Source: Planctomycetaceae bacterium
GTDB lineage: Bacteria > Planctomycetota > Planctomycetia > Pirellulales > Thermoguttaceae
Reading direction: 5' to 3'
NCBI GenBank assembly: GCA_031266315.1
Contig: JAISBG010000348.1
Span: forward strand, 1 to 7,154
DNA: 7,154 bases
Numbering within the stretch: position 1 is the first letter of the stretch; each line of letters begins with the position of its first letter. Below are positions 1-5,560 of this stretch, one piece after another. The position numbers and the translations under genes were made by a program. The notes below the pieces were generated by a model. The model had not been told where the DNA came from. It saw only the letters and a list, made by a program, of their open reading frames with translations, and searched no databases.

Positions 1-97
1 CGAACAATTACTCAAAGAACATCCGAACATTGCCCGTTTTGAATTCCGAACTCCAACCCTCGAAGAAATTTTTGTCGGTTATATGACAAAACAATAA
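1..97 (+). CDS. ABC transporter ATP-binding protein, C-terminal end only
   Basis: The first in-frame codon starts at base 2, and 31 residues are readable before the TAA at 95-97. The tail contains PTLEEIFVGYM, which matches the usual C-terminus of ABC-2-type exporter ATPases (a 'P(S/T)LE(D/E)IF' segment before a short tail). The Walker A, signature and Walker B motifs lie upstream of the window and cannot be checked. The next gene downstream is an ABC-2-type permease on the same strand, so the two probably form one exporter, with this subunit hydrolysing ATP on the cytoplasmic face. The last codons of this gene belong to a direct repeat that recurs after the permease gene. The family call rests on a short tail plus context. 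Confidence 0.75.
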   Translation, partial: EQLLKEHPNIARFEFRTPTLEEIFVGYMTKQ

Positions 98-218
98 ACA
101 TGCTATCAACATGTAACTCCTTTACGGAGTTAAAATTGAAACAGTCGATTTTTGATTATCGTAATATTTTAATGGAATTTTCGTTAAAAGTCGGCAATCA
201 TCAGGTGAGCAATCATCA
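71..218 (+). repeat. Direct repeat, copy A (ATPase 3' end plus spacer)
   Basis: This stretch recurs at about 2905-3042. Three blocks match perfectly: 85-109 with 2921-2945 (25 nt), 146-169 with 2985-3008 (24 nt), and 171-201 with 3010-3040 (31 nt). The less similar part between the first two blocks keeps a hairpin in both copies; here it is TAACTCC/GGAGTTA (114-120 with 126-132, loop 121-125). It lies just after the ATPase stop but has no T-run, so I do not call it a terminator. The repeat starts inside the ATPase reading frame, which suggests copy A is the original location and copy B the derived one. The left limit is fuzzy. Confidence 0.85.
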
Positions 219-223
219 GGTGG
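194..223. repeat. 15-bp tandem duplication at the edge of element copy 1
   Basis: Two adjacent 15-bp units (194-208 and 209-223) read GCAATCATCAGGTGA and GCAATCATCAGGTGG, and a third begins with GCAATC at 224. The unit spans the junction of the shared flank and the GGTGGGC terminus, so the element end has been locally duplicated. Copy 2 has only one unit at the same place. Confidence 0.85.
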
Positions 224-362
224 GCAATCCGCCCGCTGGGCGGTTGCGCCGGTCGAGTCGTTCATTGACTCCAAAACGGAAGGCAATACCAATTGCCATC
301 ATTAATCTGATTCACTGTCGGCGAGTATGCCGACGCAATGTTTTAGCAAAACATTGCCCACC
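219..362 (-). repeat. Hairpin-rich MITE-like element, copy 1 (reversed)
   Basis: Read on the minus strand, this 144-bp block aligns end to end with 3043-3188 and 5210-5350. Its 10-bp terminal inverted repeats are GGTGGGCAAT (219-228) and ATTGCCCACC (353-362). Internal stems are GCAATGTTTT/AAAACATTGC (335-344 with 348-357), GTCGGC/GCCGAC (317-322 with 329-334) and CCGCCC/GGGCGG (229-234 with 238-243). The last stem has the same geometry but different bases in each copy. No plausible gene is inside it, so it is a non-autonomous repeat rather than an insertion sequence with its own transposase. Together with its flanks it fills the spacer between the ATPase and permease genes. Bases 406-439, before the permease start, show nothing recognisable. 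Confidence 0.9.
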
Positions 363-439
363 TTATGTTTACCTACTTTTAACGAAAATTCCACTGAATA
401 ATTACTAAAAAAACCAACAACTTTCCATACAAAAAAACG

Positions 440-2902
440 ATGACTACACAAATTTTTGCAATATTAAAGAAAGAATTTCGTCAACAATATCCGTTGGCGG
501 TTGCGATGTTGTTGCTTTGTTTTATCGCTCAACTCGGAGCCTTCATCATGATATCGTTTCGCGAATTATTCGGTCATAATTTTTTCGACGATAATCATCC
601 GATGTTTTTCGGAATTGCCTTGTTGACAACGGTATTGTATGCCGGAGCGGCAGCCGCTGTTTCGTTTTCCGTTGAACACGAAGAAAAAACGTTTGGCTTT
701 CTCCGCAATTTACCGGTTTCACCGTTGGCAATATTGCTTGGTAAAACGGCGTGGGTTGTTACAGGAACAATTTTTGTTTTTATCAACTCATTAATTCTTA
801 CGATTTTTTGGAGATTGACGGTTTTTTTATCGGAAAAAATGATACCATTCGCAAGAGCAGATTTTGTATCGGAAACAATGGCACAATTCGGAGAAACAGA
901 TATATGGTTAAGTGTTGGCGTTGGTATTATTGAGGTTCTCGTTTGGGGATTCTTTTGGTCGTCGCTGTGTCATAAACAGATTCACGCCGTTCTTGCCGCT
1001 TATTCGAGTGCTTCTTTGACAAGTTTTTTTGCCATTCAATTTTCCGTACAAGGTACGGGTGTTCTCAATGCTTACGGTGAAGCGGTTCCGCTTCGATTGG
1101 GAATTATCGTTGTGGTGGGAATTGTTGCTGTTTGTTCAATGTTACGATGGTTCAAAAGAGCAACACGGCAAAATAGTACGGCGGGGATTTTTCAGAACAA
1201 AAATATTGCTTTCTTGTATCCTGATATTTTTGTAAATCCGTTTTTCGCACTGCTCTGCCAATCGGTATGGCAATCGCTGATATTGTTGGTTTTTTGTTTT
1301 ATTGCTACAGTAATATTGTGTCTACCTGTCATTTGTTTTTCTTATGATTCTCATAACAATCCTATTCCCATTGTGCCATTATGCTGTTTTGTTTTTACTG
1401 TGGCTATTGGCGGAGGATGTACTTTTGGAGCAGATCAAAGAAATCAGTCGTTCCGTTTTTTAAGCCGATGCGGTATTTTGCCGGGGAAAATCTGGTGGAG
1501 CCGTGTTTTGCCGTTTTTTATCGTTAGTCTTCCATTTATTATTGTTGCAACAGTTATTGAGTTAGTTTATCTTGTTCCTAGAATTGGCGGTATAATTTGG
1601 TACAATAATGAATTTGCTTTTATTCTTTCAGGAATTATTTCTTTATTGCTGATACCATTTTCCGTTGGAACATTTTGTTCGATTTATTGCCGGAGTATGA
1701 TCGTTTCTGTTGCGCTGACTAGTATAGTCAGTATATTACTTTTTTTCTGGATGTTACTCGGATGGACTTTATTTCGTTTTAATCCGTTTTGGACAACATT
1801 ACCGTTAGCGGTTGCATTGCTTGTTGCTTCACGGTTGCGAACTGCGGATTGGCTACGGGAACAGCAAACATGGAAAAGTTTGTTAAAACCATTGATTCCA
1901 TTTTTTGCAACAATTACAATAATAATTTTTGCTGTTCCGTTTGTTCAGGTTTATTCGATTCCGTACATTTCATTGAACGAAGTCGAAGACATGCTCAACA
2001 AAACCAACATTGCGGAACGCCTAAGTCCGGAGGAACGCAAAAAAATGTTTCAGGAAACTTCCGCACGTTTGACACAAAAATTTAACAAAGAAGACATTGA
2101 TCAAATCGAAAATTGGCACAAAAGTATTCGCCTCTATAACGATTGTTTACGGATTAATTCTTATTTGTTCAATTATGCGTATCCTCCTTTCGACATAAAA
2201 GGTCTATCTGATGGAGCATTGAAAAAAAGTTTGAAAAAAGAATACACCGACTTAAAAGAAACAATCCAATTGTTTCCTCGTTTCGAAACATGGATTTTGT
2301 ACAATTATGAAATGAAAACACGTATCGTTAATAACGAACATGCTCTTCCTCCGTTTACTGAGAAAGAAAAAGCCGTTCTTACCCGATGCCGTTATTTGCC
2401 TTGGCAAAAAGCAAGAATGTTACGGATTTTTAACTGGCAGTTAGGTTATTGTATCAGAAGGTCGTGTATTGATATCATATCACAGATTCCACACGATAAT
2501 ATAAAAGAATATTTTGATAATAGAGACTTAAGATTTGATAATAGAGATTTAAAAATAGAACGCTTTCTTATTGATTGTGGAGTCCTTAATTTTTTACCCG
2601 ACGAATGGCTTAGTCAACACAATTATTTTCAAACGGTGAATGGTAATCGGTTACGGCTTGTTTATACGGCGTTACGACTTTGGTATCTGGAGCATGACCG
2701 CACGTTGCCGAAATCATTGGACGAATTGGTTGGAACTTATCTGGACGAAATTCCGCGTGACCCGTTAATCGGTACTGTAATGGAATATAATCCAAATGGA
2801 AATTTTCGACCCGGTAATTCCGAATATTACAAACGTTATGATTCGCAACAAAAAATAGATTGTCCGTATTTGAAATTAGGTAACACCGTCCTTGAACTTT
2901 AA
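440..2902 (+). CDS. ABC-2-type transporter permease with soluble C-terminal extension
   Basis: This is probably the membrane subunit of an exporter powered by the ATPase ending at base 97; the substrate is unknown. Residues 1-505 are very hydrophobic, with about a dozen likely membrane segments (for example near 18-39, 55-77, 102-124, 277-300, 356-378, 392-413, 420-442 and 485-505). Two halves are visible: EEKTFGFLRNLPVSP (81-95), a typical ABC-2 cytoplasmic motif, is echoed by NQSFRFLSRCGILPG (335-349). Residues 510-820 are hydrophilic and end in a segment near 737-785 with LRLWYLEHDRTLPKSLDEL followed by DEIPRDP. That pattern resembles the C-terminus of type II secretion pseudopilins and recurs in planctomycete proteins. 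At 820 residues it is far longer than a simple ABC-2 permease. No Shine-Dalgarno is visible before the ATG; I chose this start because TTQIFAILKKEFRQ is a typical ABC-2 N-terminus. Confidence 0.85.
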   Translation: MTTQIFAILKKEFRQQYPLAVAMLLLCFIAQLGAFIMISFRELFGHNFFDDNHPMFFGIALLTTVLYAGAAAAVSFSVEHEEKTFGFLRNLPVSPLAILLGKTAWVVTGTIFVFINSLILTIFWRLTVFLSEKMIPFARADFVSETMAQFGETDIWLSVGVGIIEVLVWGFFWSSLCHKQIHAVLAAYSSASLTSFFAIQFSVQGTGVLNAYGEAVPLRLGIIVVVGIVAVCSMLRWFKRATRQNSTAGIFQNKNIAFLYPDIFVNPFFALLCQSVWQSLILLVFCFIATVILCLPVICFSYDSHNNPIPIVPLCCFVFTVAIGGGCTFGADQRNQSFRFLSRCGILPGKIWWSRVLPFFIVSLPFIIVATVIELVYLVPRIGGIIWYNNEFAFILSGIISLLLIPFSVGTFCSIYCRSMIVSVALTSIVSILLFFWMLLGWTLFRFNPFWTTLPLAVALLVASRLRTADWLREQQTWKSLLKPLIPFFATITIIIFAVPFVQVYSIPYISLNEVEDMLNKTNIAERLSPEERKKMFQETSARLTQKFNKEDIDQIENWHKSIRLYNDCLRINSYLFNYAYPPFDIKGLSDGALKKSLKKEYTDLKETIQLFPRFETWILYNYEMKTRIVNNEHALPPFTEKEKAVLTRCRYLPWQKARMLRIFNWQLGYCIRRSCIDIISQIPHDNIKEYFDNRDLRFDNRDLKIERFLIDCGVLNFLPDEWLSQHNYFQTVNGNRLRLVYTALRLWYLEHDRTLPKSLDELVGTYLDEIPRDPLIGTVMEYNPNGNFRPGNSEYYKRYDSQQKIDCPYLKLGNTVLEL
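2513..2554 (+). repeat. In-frame 21-bp tandem duplication in the permease gene
   Basis: Two 21-bp units encode FDNRDLR and FDNRDLK (residues 692-698 and 699-705) in the soluble extension. The reading frame is kept. The near identity of the units at DNA level suggests a recent slippage event in a region that tolerates length change. Confidence 0.85.
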
Positions 2903-2904
2903 TT

Positions 2905-3042
2905 TTTTGCCGGTCAATACGACAAAACAATAAACATGCTATCAATAGACACTCCCTTTACAGAGGAGTTAGAATTGAAACCGCCGATTTTTGATTATCG
3001 TAATATTTCAATGGAATTTTCGTTAAAAGTCGGCAATCATAA
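2905..3042 (+). repeat. Direct repeat, copy B (after the permease gene)
   Basis: This is the second copy of the 71-218 repeat, beginning just after the permease stop codon (2900-2902). Its start resembles the ATPase 3' end (GACAAAACAATAAACATGCT shared exactly), but two extra bases upstream break that reading frame, so it is a decayed non-coding remnant. It keeps the small hairpin ACTCC/GGAGT (2951-2955 with 2965-2969). It runs straight into hairpin element copy 2. Confidence 0.85.
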
Positions 3043-3188
3043 GGTGGGCAACCTTTCGCTATTTGTTAAAAGGTTGCGTCGGCAAAGCCGACAGTGAACC
3101 AGATTAACAACGGAAACTATGTTGCCTTCTGTTTTGGAGTCGATTACAACTCAACCGGCGCGACCTTTCAGCGAAAGGATTGCCCACC
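3043..3188 (+). repeat. Hairpin-rich MITE-like element, copy 2
   Basis: This 146-bp copy has 9-bp termini GGTGGGCAA (3043-3051) and TTGCCCACC (3180-3188). Stem I is GCAACCTTT/AAAGGTTGC (3048-3056 with 3069-3077), quite different in sequence from copies 1 and 3 but still paired. Stem II is GTCGGC/GCCGAC (3078-3083 with 3087-3092). Stem III is CCTTTC/GAAAGG (3164-3169 with 3173-3178) around an AGC loop. Bases between the stems are shared with the other copies, for example GTGAACCAGATTAAC and TTTTGGAGTCGA. It has no coding capacity. Confidence 0.9.
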
Positions 3189-3479
3189 TCTTTCTGCGAA
3201 TTTTCGTGTGTTTCGCGTTTAAAACGAACTTTTCAACGCTTGGACACCTAATCCGGTAGAATCAGAAAAACACCACAACGATTCGTGAACACAAGGAATT
3301 TTTGGAAGACATTATCTTTCTTTTTGTGTAAATCTTTCCGATCTGCGTCCTCTGTGTGCTTTTTGTTTTCCGAAAAATAAAAAAGACCTCTTGCATTAAA
3401 ACCTGTTTTTTCGGAAACTACGTTTAGAAGTTTTTCCGTGTGGTTGATTTTGCTGCCGTAAAAAATGCGGCAATACGTT
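3189..3479. other. Gene-free spacer with competing inverted repeats
   Basis: I see no gene here on either strand. The notable structure is TTTCCGAAAAA (3367-3377) facing TTTTTCGGAAA (3407-3417), an 11-bp perfect inverted repeat with a 29-nt loop. The CGGAAA of its right arm (3412-3417) can instead pair with TTTCCG at 3433-3438, so two mutually exclusive hairpins are possible in what may be the leader of the lipoprotein gene. A shorter TGCCG/CGGCA pair lies near 3454-3472. I found no convincing promoter boxes, and the structures could be chance in AT-rich DNA. Confidence 0.4.
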
Positions 3480-3485
3480 AGGGAG
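3480..3485 (+). promoter_or_regulatory. Candidate Shine-Dalgarno for the lipoprotein gene
   Basis: AGGGAG lies 11 nt before the ATG at 3497. It favours that start over the out-of-frame ATG at 3487, which is too close to this site and opens only a short frame lacking the lipoprotein features. Confidence 0.5.
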
Positions 3486-3496
3486 AATGTATTTCA

Positions 3497-4204
3497 ATGC
3501 CGCAAATAATCCGAATCTATTGGCAAATTTATCGACGAATTTATCGACAAACATTCTGGACGAAGACTGTTTTTTCGTTTATCATAATGCTTTTGATTGG
3601 CGGTTGTTCGGCGTATCGGTCTTTTGGAACGCGGGAATTTTCATGGCAATTGAACGCGCCGAAATCAAATAATCCGATTTTCGTCGAGGCTTACGATCAC
3701 AATTTCCTTTGGACGGTTTTGGTGGATGTTATTGATTCGCATTTTGAAATTGAGGATCGGGAAATGCCGGTTCGGCTTTACGGCAATGTTTTGACGGAAG
3801 GCAGGTTGAGCACAAAACCGAAAATCGGTGCGTCAATCGCGGAATTATGGCATGCGGATTCGGTGGGAATTGGTGAACGTATTGACAGTACACTCCAAAC
3901 AATCCGGCGGCGTGCGGAGGTTCATGTGATTCCTGAAGTCGGCGGCTATTTGATTGACGTTAAAGTTTATAAGGAATTGGAAGACAACAAAAATCCGCTC
4001 CAATCCAATTCTTCCGCGAATTTACGGTTTGAAGATGAAGTTGATTCCTTCGCGAGACAAATTGATATTGATTCTAGTTCGGGCAATTGGTTTATTGTGG
4101 AACGCGATGCGGCAATGGAAGATCGTTTACTTTTAGAGATTGTGTACCGCCTGAAACATCCGTCGGGAATCATTCGAAAATCAAAAGAACCAATTCGAGG
4201 TTAA
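3497..4204 (+). CDS. Predicted lipoprotein of unknown function
   Basis: The 235-residue product starts with a long basic n-region (several Arg and Lys within residues 6-23), a hydrophobic stretch (25-35) and a lipobox LIGGC with Cys37. It should therefore be exported and lipid-anchored after signal peptidase II cleavage. The mature part has no motif I can name. Its core, with NPIFVEAYDHNFLWTVLVDV (59-78), LTEGRLSTKP (99-108), IRRRAEVHVIP (136-146) and GGYLIDVKVYKELED (149-163), resembles from memory a hypothetical protein family conserved in planctomycetes. A 12-bp tandem repeat (3526-3549) encodes the IYRRIYRQ part of the n-region and lengthens the signal peptide. The clpS gene follows after 17 nt, so the two are probably co-transcribed. 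Lipoprotein status is fairly sure; the role is unknown. Confidence 0.8.
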   Translation: MPQIIRIYWQIYRRIYRQTFWTKTVFSFIIMLLIGGCSAYRSFGTREFSWQLNAPKSNNPIFVEAYDHNFLWTVLVDVIDSHFEIEDREMPVRLYGNVLTEGRLSTKPKIGASIAELWHADSVGIGERIDSTLQTIRRRAEVHVIPEVGGYLIDVKVYKELEDNKNPLQSNSSANLRFEDEVDSFARQIDIDSSSGNWFIVERDAAMEDRLLLEIVYRLKHPSGIIRKSKEPIRG

Positions 4205-4221
4205 CATCGCCTCTCAATACT

Positions 4222-4587
4222 ATGTCCGGTTTTAATTTTCAGGAAACGAATCAAACGGCAACCGCCGTCATGGTTCGTCCGAGAAACAAACGTAAAAACA
4301 AACCAAAACGTGAACCCAAATATCATGTTATTCTTTGGAACGACGAAGTTCACACGTTTGACTATGTGGTTCGTATGCTTCAGATTCTTTTCGGTTATCC
4401 GCCGGAACGCGGTTGGCAATTGGCAAAGGAAGTGGATTCACGCGGAAGAGCGATTGTTTTTACCTCTTCACTGGATCGGGCGGAAATAAAACGTGATCAA
4501 ATTTTATCATTTGGTCCCGACCCGCTTATGTTTGAGTCAACCGGTCCCCTCATCGCAACTCTTGAAAAAGATACGGAAAATGAATAA
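4222..4587 (+). CDS. clpS: ClpS-family adaptor of the Clp protease, variant without the key histidine
   Basis: ClpS docks on the ClpA or ClpC unfoldase and presents N-degron substrates to ClpP in the cytoplasm. The 121-residue product has a basic, disordered-looking N-terminus (residues 1-33) followed by the ClpS core: YHVILWNDEVHTFDYV (34-49), VRMLQILFGYPPERG (50-64), EVDSRGRAIVFTSS (70-83) and RAEIKRDQI (86-94). Asn40, Asp41 and Glu42 match the Asn34-Asp35-Asp36 degron pocket of E. coli ClpS. The pocket histidine (E. coli His66) is Asp72 here, and Met40 and Met62 are replaced by Phe46 and Ala68. As I recall, this 'VD..GRA' form is common in planctomycete ClpS paralogues. The frame is open upstream to 4087, but that would overlap the lipoprotein gene; 4222 gives the usual ClpS length. 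No Shine-Dalgarno is visible. Confidence 0.9.
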   Translation: MSGFNFQETNQTATAVMVRPRNKRKNKPKREPKYHVILWNDEVHTFDYVVRMLQILFGYPPERGWQLAKEVDSRGRAIVFTSSLDRAEIKRDQILSFGPDPLMFESTGPLIATLEKDTENE

Positions 4588-4617
4588 CTGTACCTTTCAA
4601 CATACAAAAACATACCA

Positions 4618-4625
4618 AGAGGAGA
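4618..4625 (+). promoter_or_regulatory. Shine-Dalgarno of the flavin reductase gene
   Basis: AGAGGAGA sits 10 nt before the ATG at 4636. It is the strongest ribosome binding site in the window and fixes that start. The permease, ClpS and secreted protein starts show no comparable site. Confidence 0.75.
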
Positions 4626-4635
4626 ATATTTTTTC

Positions 4636-5127
4636 ATGCAATTTAATGAACATTTAGATCAAGTTTTGCGGCGTCTTGGCAGTAACGGAGCGTTTTTAAC
4701 GGTCAAGAGCGGAGAACGGGTTAATACGATGACAATTGATTGGGGATTGATTGGTATTCAGTGGCAGTTGCCTGTTTTTACGGTGTTGGTACGTCCGAGT
4801 CGGTTTACATTTGAGTTGATTGAAACGGCAACCGATTTTACGGTGAGTGTACCAAAAGATGACCGGTTTAACATTGCTCTGATGTTATGCGGTACAAAAT
4901 CAGGACGAAATATTGACAAATACAAAACAGCCGGTCTTGCTCTCAAACCGGCGCAAAAAGTAACAACACCAGTCATAGACGGTGATTTTTTTACTTACGA
5001 ATGTCGTATTTTGTACAAAACGCCGCTTAATTCCAATGAAATCAATTCGGTTGTTACAAAAGATTGTTATCCGGACGGCGATTTCCATACAATCTATTTC
5101 GGCAAAATCGTTGATTGTTACGAATAA
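4636..5127 (+). CDS. Flavin reductase-like (FMN-binding split-barrel) protein
   Basis: The 163-residue product looks like a full-length small member of the flavin reductase-like family, cytoplasmic proteins that bind FMN in a split barrel and usually act in NAD(P)H-dependent electron transfer. Supporting segments are GAFLTVKSGERVNTMTIDWG (18-37), where the N-T-M-T run is the usual FMN-contact strand; LPVFTVLVRPSRFTFELIE (45-63); DFTVSVP (67-73); and CGTKSGRNIDKY (85-96). The partner enzyme and true substrate cannot be read from the sequence, and some members bind flavin or haem without being reductases. The gene starts 48 nt after clpS on the same strand and is probably the last of the lipoprotein-clpS unit. 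No terminator is visible after its stop; the repeat-rich spacer begins about 40 nt later. Confidence 0.88.
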   Translation: MQFNEHLDQVLRRLGSNGAFLTVKSGERVNTMTIDWGLIGIQWQLPVFTVLVRPSRFTFELIETATDFTVSVPKDDRFNIALMLCGTKSGRNIDKYKTAGLALKPAQKVTTPVIDGDFFTYECRILYKTPLNSNEINSVVTKDCYPDGDFHTIYFGKIVDCYE

Positions 5128-5167
5128 AAAGTTGCCAGCCTTTCAAAGTAAAACTCAAGAGATGAGC

Positions 5168-5217
5168 ATGTTTTGCCCAAACGAGGTGGGCAATGTTTTG
5201 TCCAAACGAGGTGGGCG
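5168..5217. repeat. 25-bp tandem repeat leading into element copy 3
   Basis: Two 25-bp units (5168-5192 and 5193-5217) differ at two positions, and a third partial unit starts ATGTTTTGCC at 5218. Each unit contains the element terminus GGTGGGC followed by the start of stem I (ATGTTTTG). The left end of copy 3 has thus been duplicated in tandem, much as the edge of copy 1 carries a 15-bp duplication. Bases 5128-5167 hold nothing recognisable. Confidence 0.9.
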
Positions 5218-5350
5218 ATGTTTTGCCAAAACATCGCGTCGGCGTTAGCCGACTGTGAACTGGATTAACGATGGCAAATGGTGTTGCTTTCCGCTTTGGA
5301 GTCAATGCCGAGTCAACCGGCGCGACCCTTCAGCGAAGGGATCGCCCACC
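5210..5350 (+). repeat. Hairpin-rich MITE-like element, copy 3
   Basis: This 141-bp copy has perfect 10-bp termini GGTGGGCGAT (5210-5219) and ATCGCCCACC (5341-5350). The G and C that differ from copy 1 change together on the two sides. Stem I is GCGATGTTTT/AAAACATCGC (5215-5224 with 5228-5237), stem II GTCGGC/GCCGAC (5238-5243 with 5248-5253) and stem III CCCTTC/GAAGGG (5326-5331 with 5335-5340) around AGC. It lacks the long left flank of copies 1 and 2, which shows that the 141-146 bp block behaves as a unit by itself. Confidence 0.9.
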
Positions 5351-5519
5351 ACACCAATTACTGAATTTTATTGATTGACTCATGTTCCACCCTGTAGGCG
5401 AAAAGTCGGTCAAACGTACATTAACATCAGAATTTTGATCTCCGGTAAAATAGCAAGTTTTTCCTCCGCCCCTTTAGGGGCAACATAAGCCAGCCCGCCG
5501 CAACGCGGCGGGTGAGAAC
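5351..5519. other. Gene-free spacer with two GC-rich hairpins
   Basis: There is no gene. Two strong stems stand out in otherwise AT-rich DNA: GCCCC/GGGGC (5468-5472 with 5477-5481, loop TTTA) and CCCGCCGC/GCGGCGGG (5494-5501 with 5505-5512, loop AAC). Neither is followed by a T-run on the + strand, so neither is a classical intrinsic terminator. They do not belong to the GGTGGGC element family and may be a second type of palindromic repeat; a genome search would tell. Confidence 0.55.
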
Positions 5520-5548
5520 TTGACAAATGGAAACGTTTGTATTGTAAT
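5520..5548 (+). promoter_or_regulatory. Candidate sigma-70-type promoter for the secreted protein gene
   Basis: TTGACA (5520-5525) is followed after exactly 17 nt by TGTAAT (5543-5548), a perfect -35 box and a 5-of-6 match to the -10 consensus. Transcription would begin near 5555, giving a leader of about 120 nt before the ATG at 5675. This is the best promoter match I found, but AT-rich DNA produces such matches by chance. Confidence 0.45.
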
Positions 5549-5560
5549 GTAATACTTTGT

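Larger units (their letters stand above)
161..405. repeat. Outer inverted repeat enclosing hairpin element copy 1
   Basis: TGGAATTTTCGTTAAAAGT at 173-191 is the exact reverse complement of ACTTTTAACGAAAATTCCA at 375-393. Weaker matching continues outward to about 161 and 405 and inward towards the GGTGGGC termini (GGCAATCAT against GGTAAACAT). The left arm is also part of the direct repeat shared with the flank of element copy 2. Copy 1 is therefore nested in a palindrome of about 245 bp, as expected for a mobile element with long composite terminal repeats or for two insertions in opposite orientation. No right arm is visible for copies 2 or 3. Confidence 0.85.

Noticed and set aside
114..132. 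Intrinsic terminator after the ATPase gene
   Set aside because: The 7-bp stem is followed by AAATTG rather than a T-run, and the same hairpin recurs as part of the direct repeat.
219..362. Insertion sequence with a transposase
   Set aside because: The element is only 144 bp and no copy encodes a protein; it can only be a non-autonomous repeat or a structured non-coding unit.
100..408. Open frame of 102 codons between the ATPase and the permease
   Set aside because: It runs through the direct repeat, the 15-bp duplication and the whole hairpin element, has no protein-like features, and its frame is not kept in the other repeat copies.
2610..2945. Minus-strand frame of 111 codons over the permease 3' end
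   Set aside because: It is a shadow of the permease and extends into the direct repeat, with no recognisable protein features.
4087..4221. Upstream in-frame extension of ClpS
   Set aside because: It would overlap the lipoprotein gene by 118 nt and add 45 residues unlike any ClpS N-terminus; the ATG at 4222 gives the normal length.
5168..5237. CRISPR-like array
   Set aside because: The 25-bp units directly abut each other with no spacers, so it is a simple tandem repeat; no cas genes are present.
5054..5305. Minus-strand frame over the flavin reductase end and element copy 3
   Set aside because: It consists mostly of the tandem repeat and hairpin element translated in reverse.
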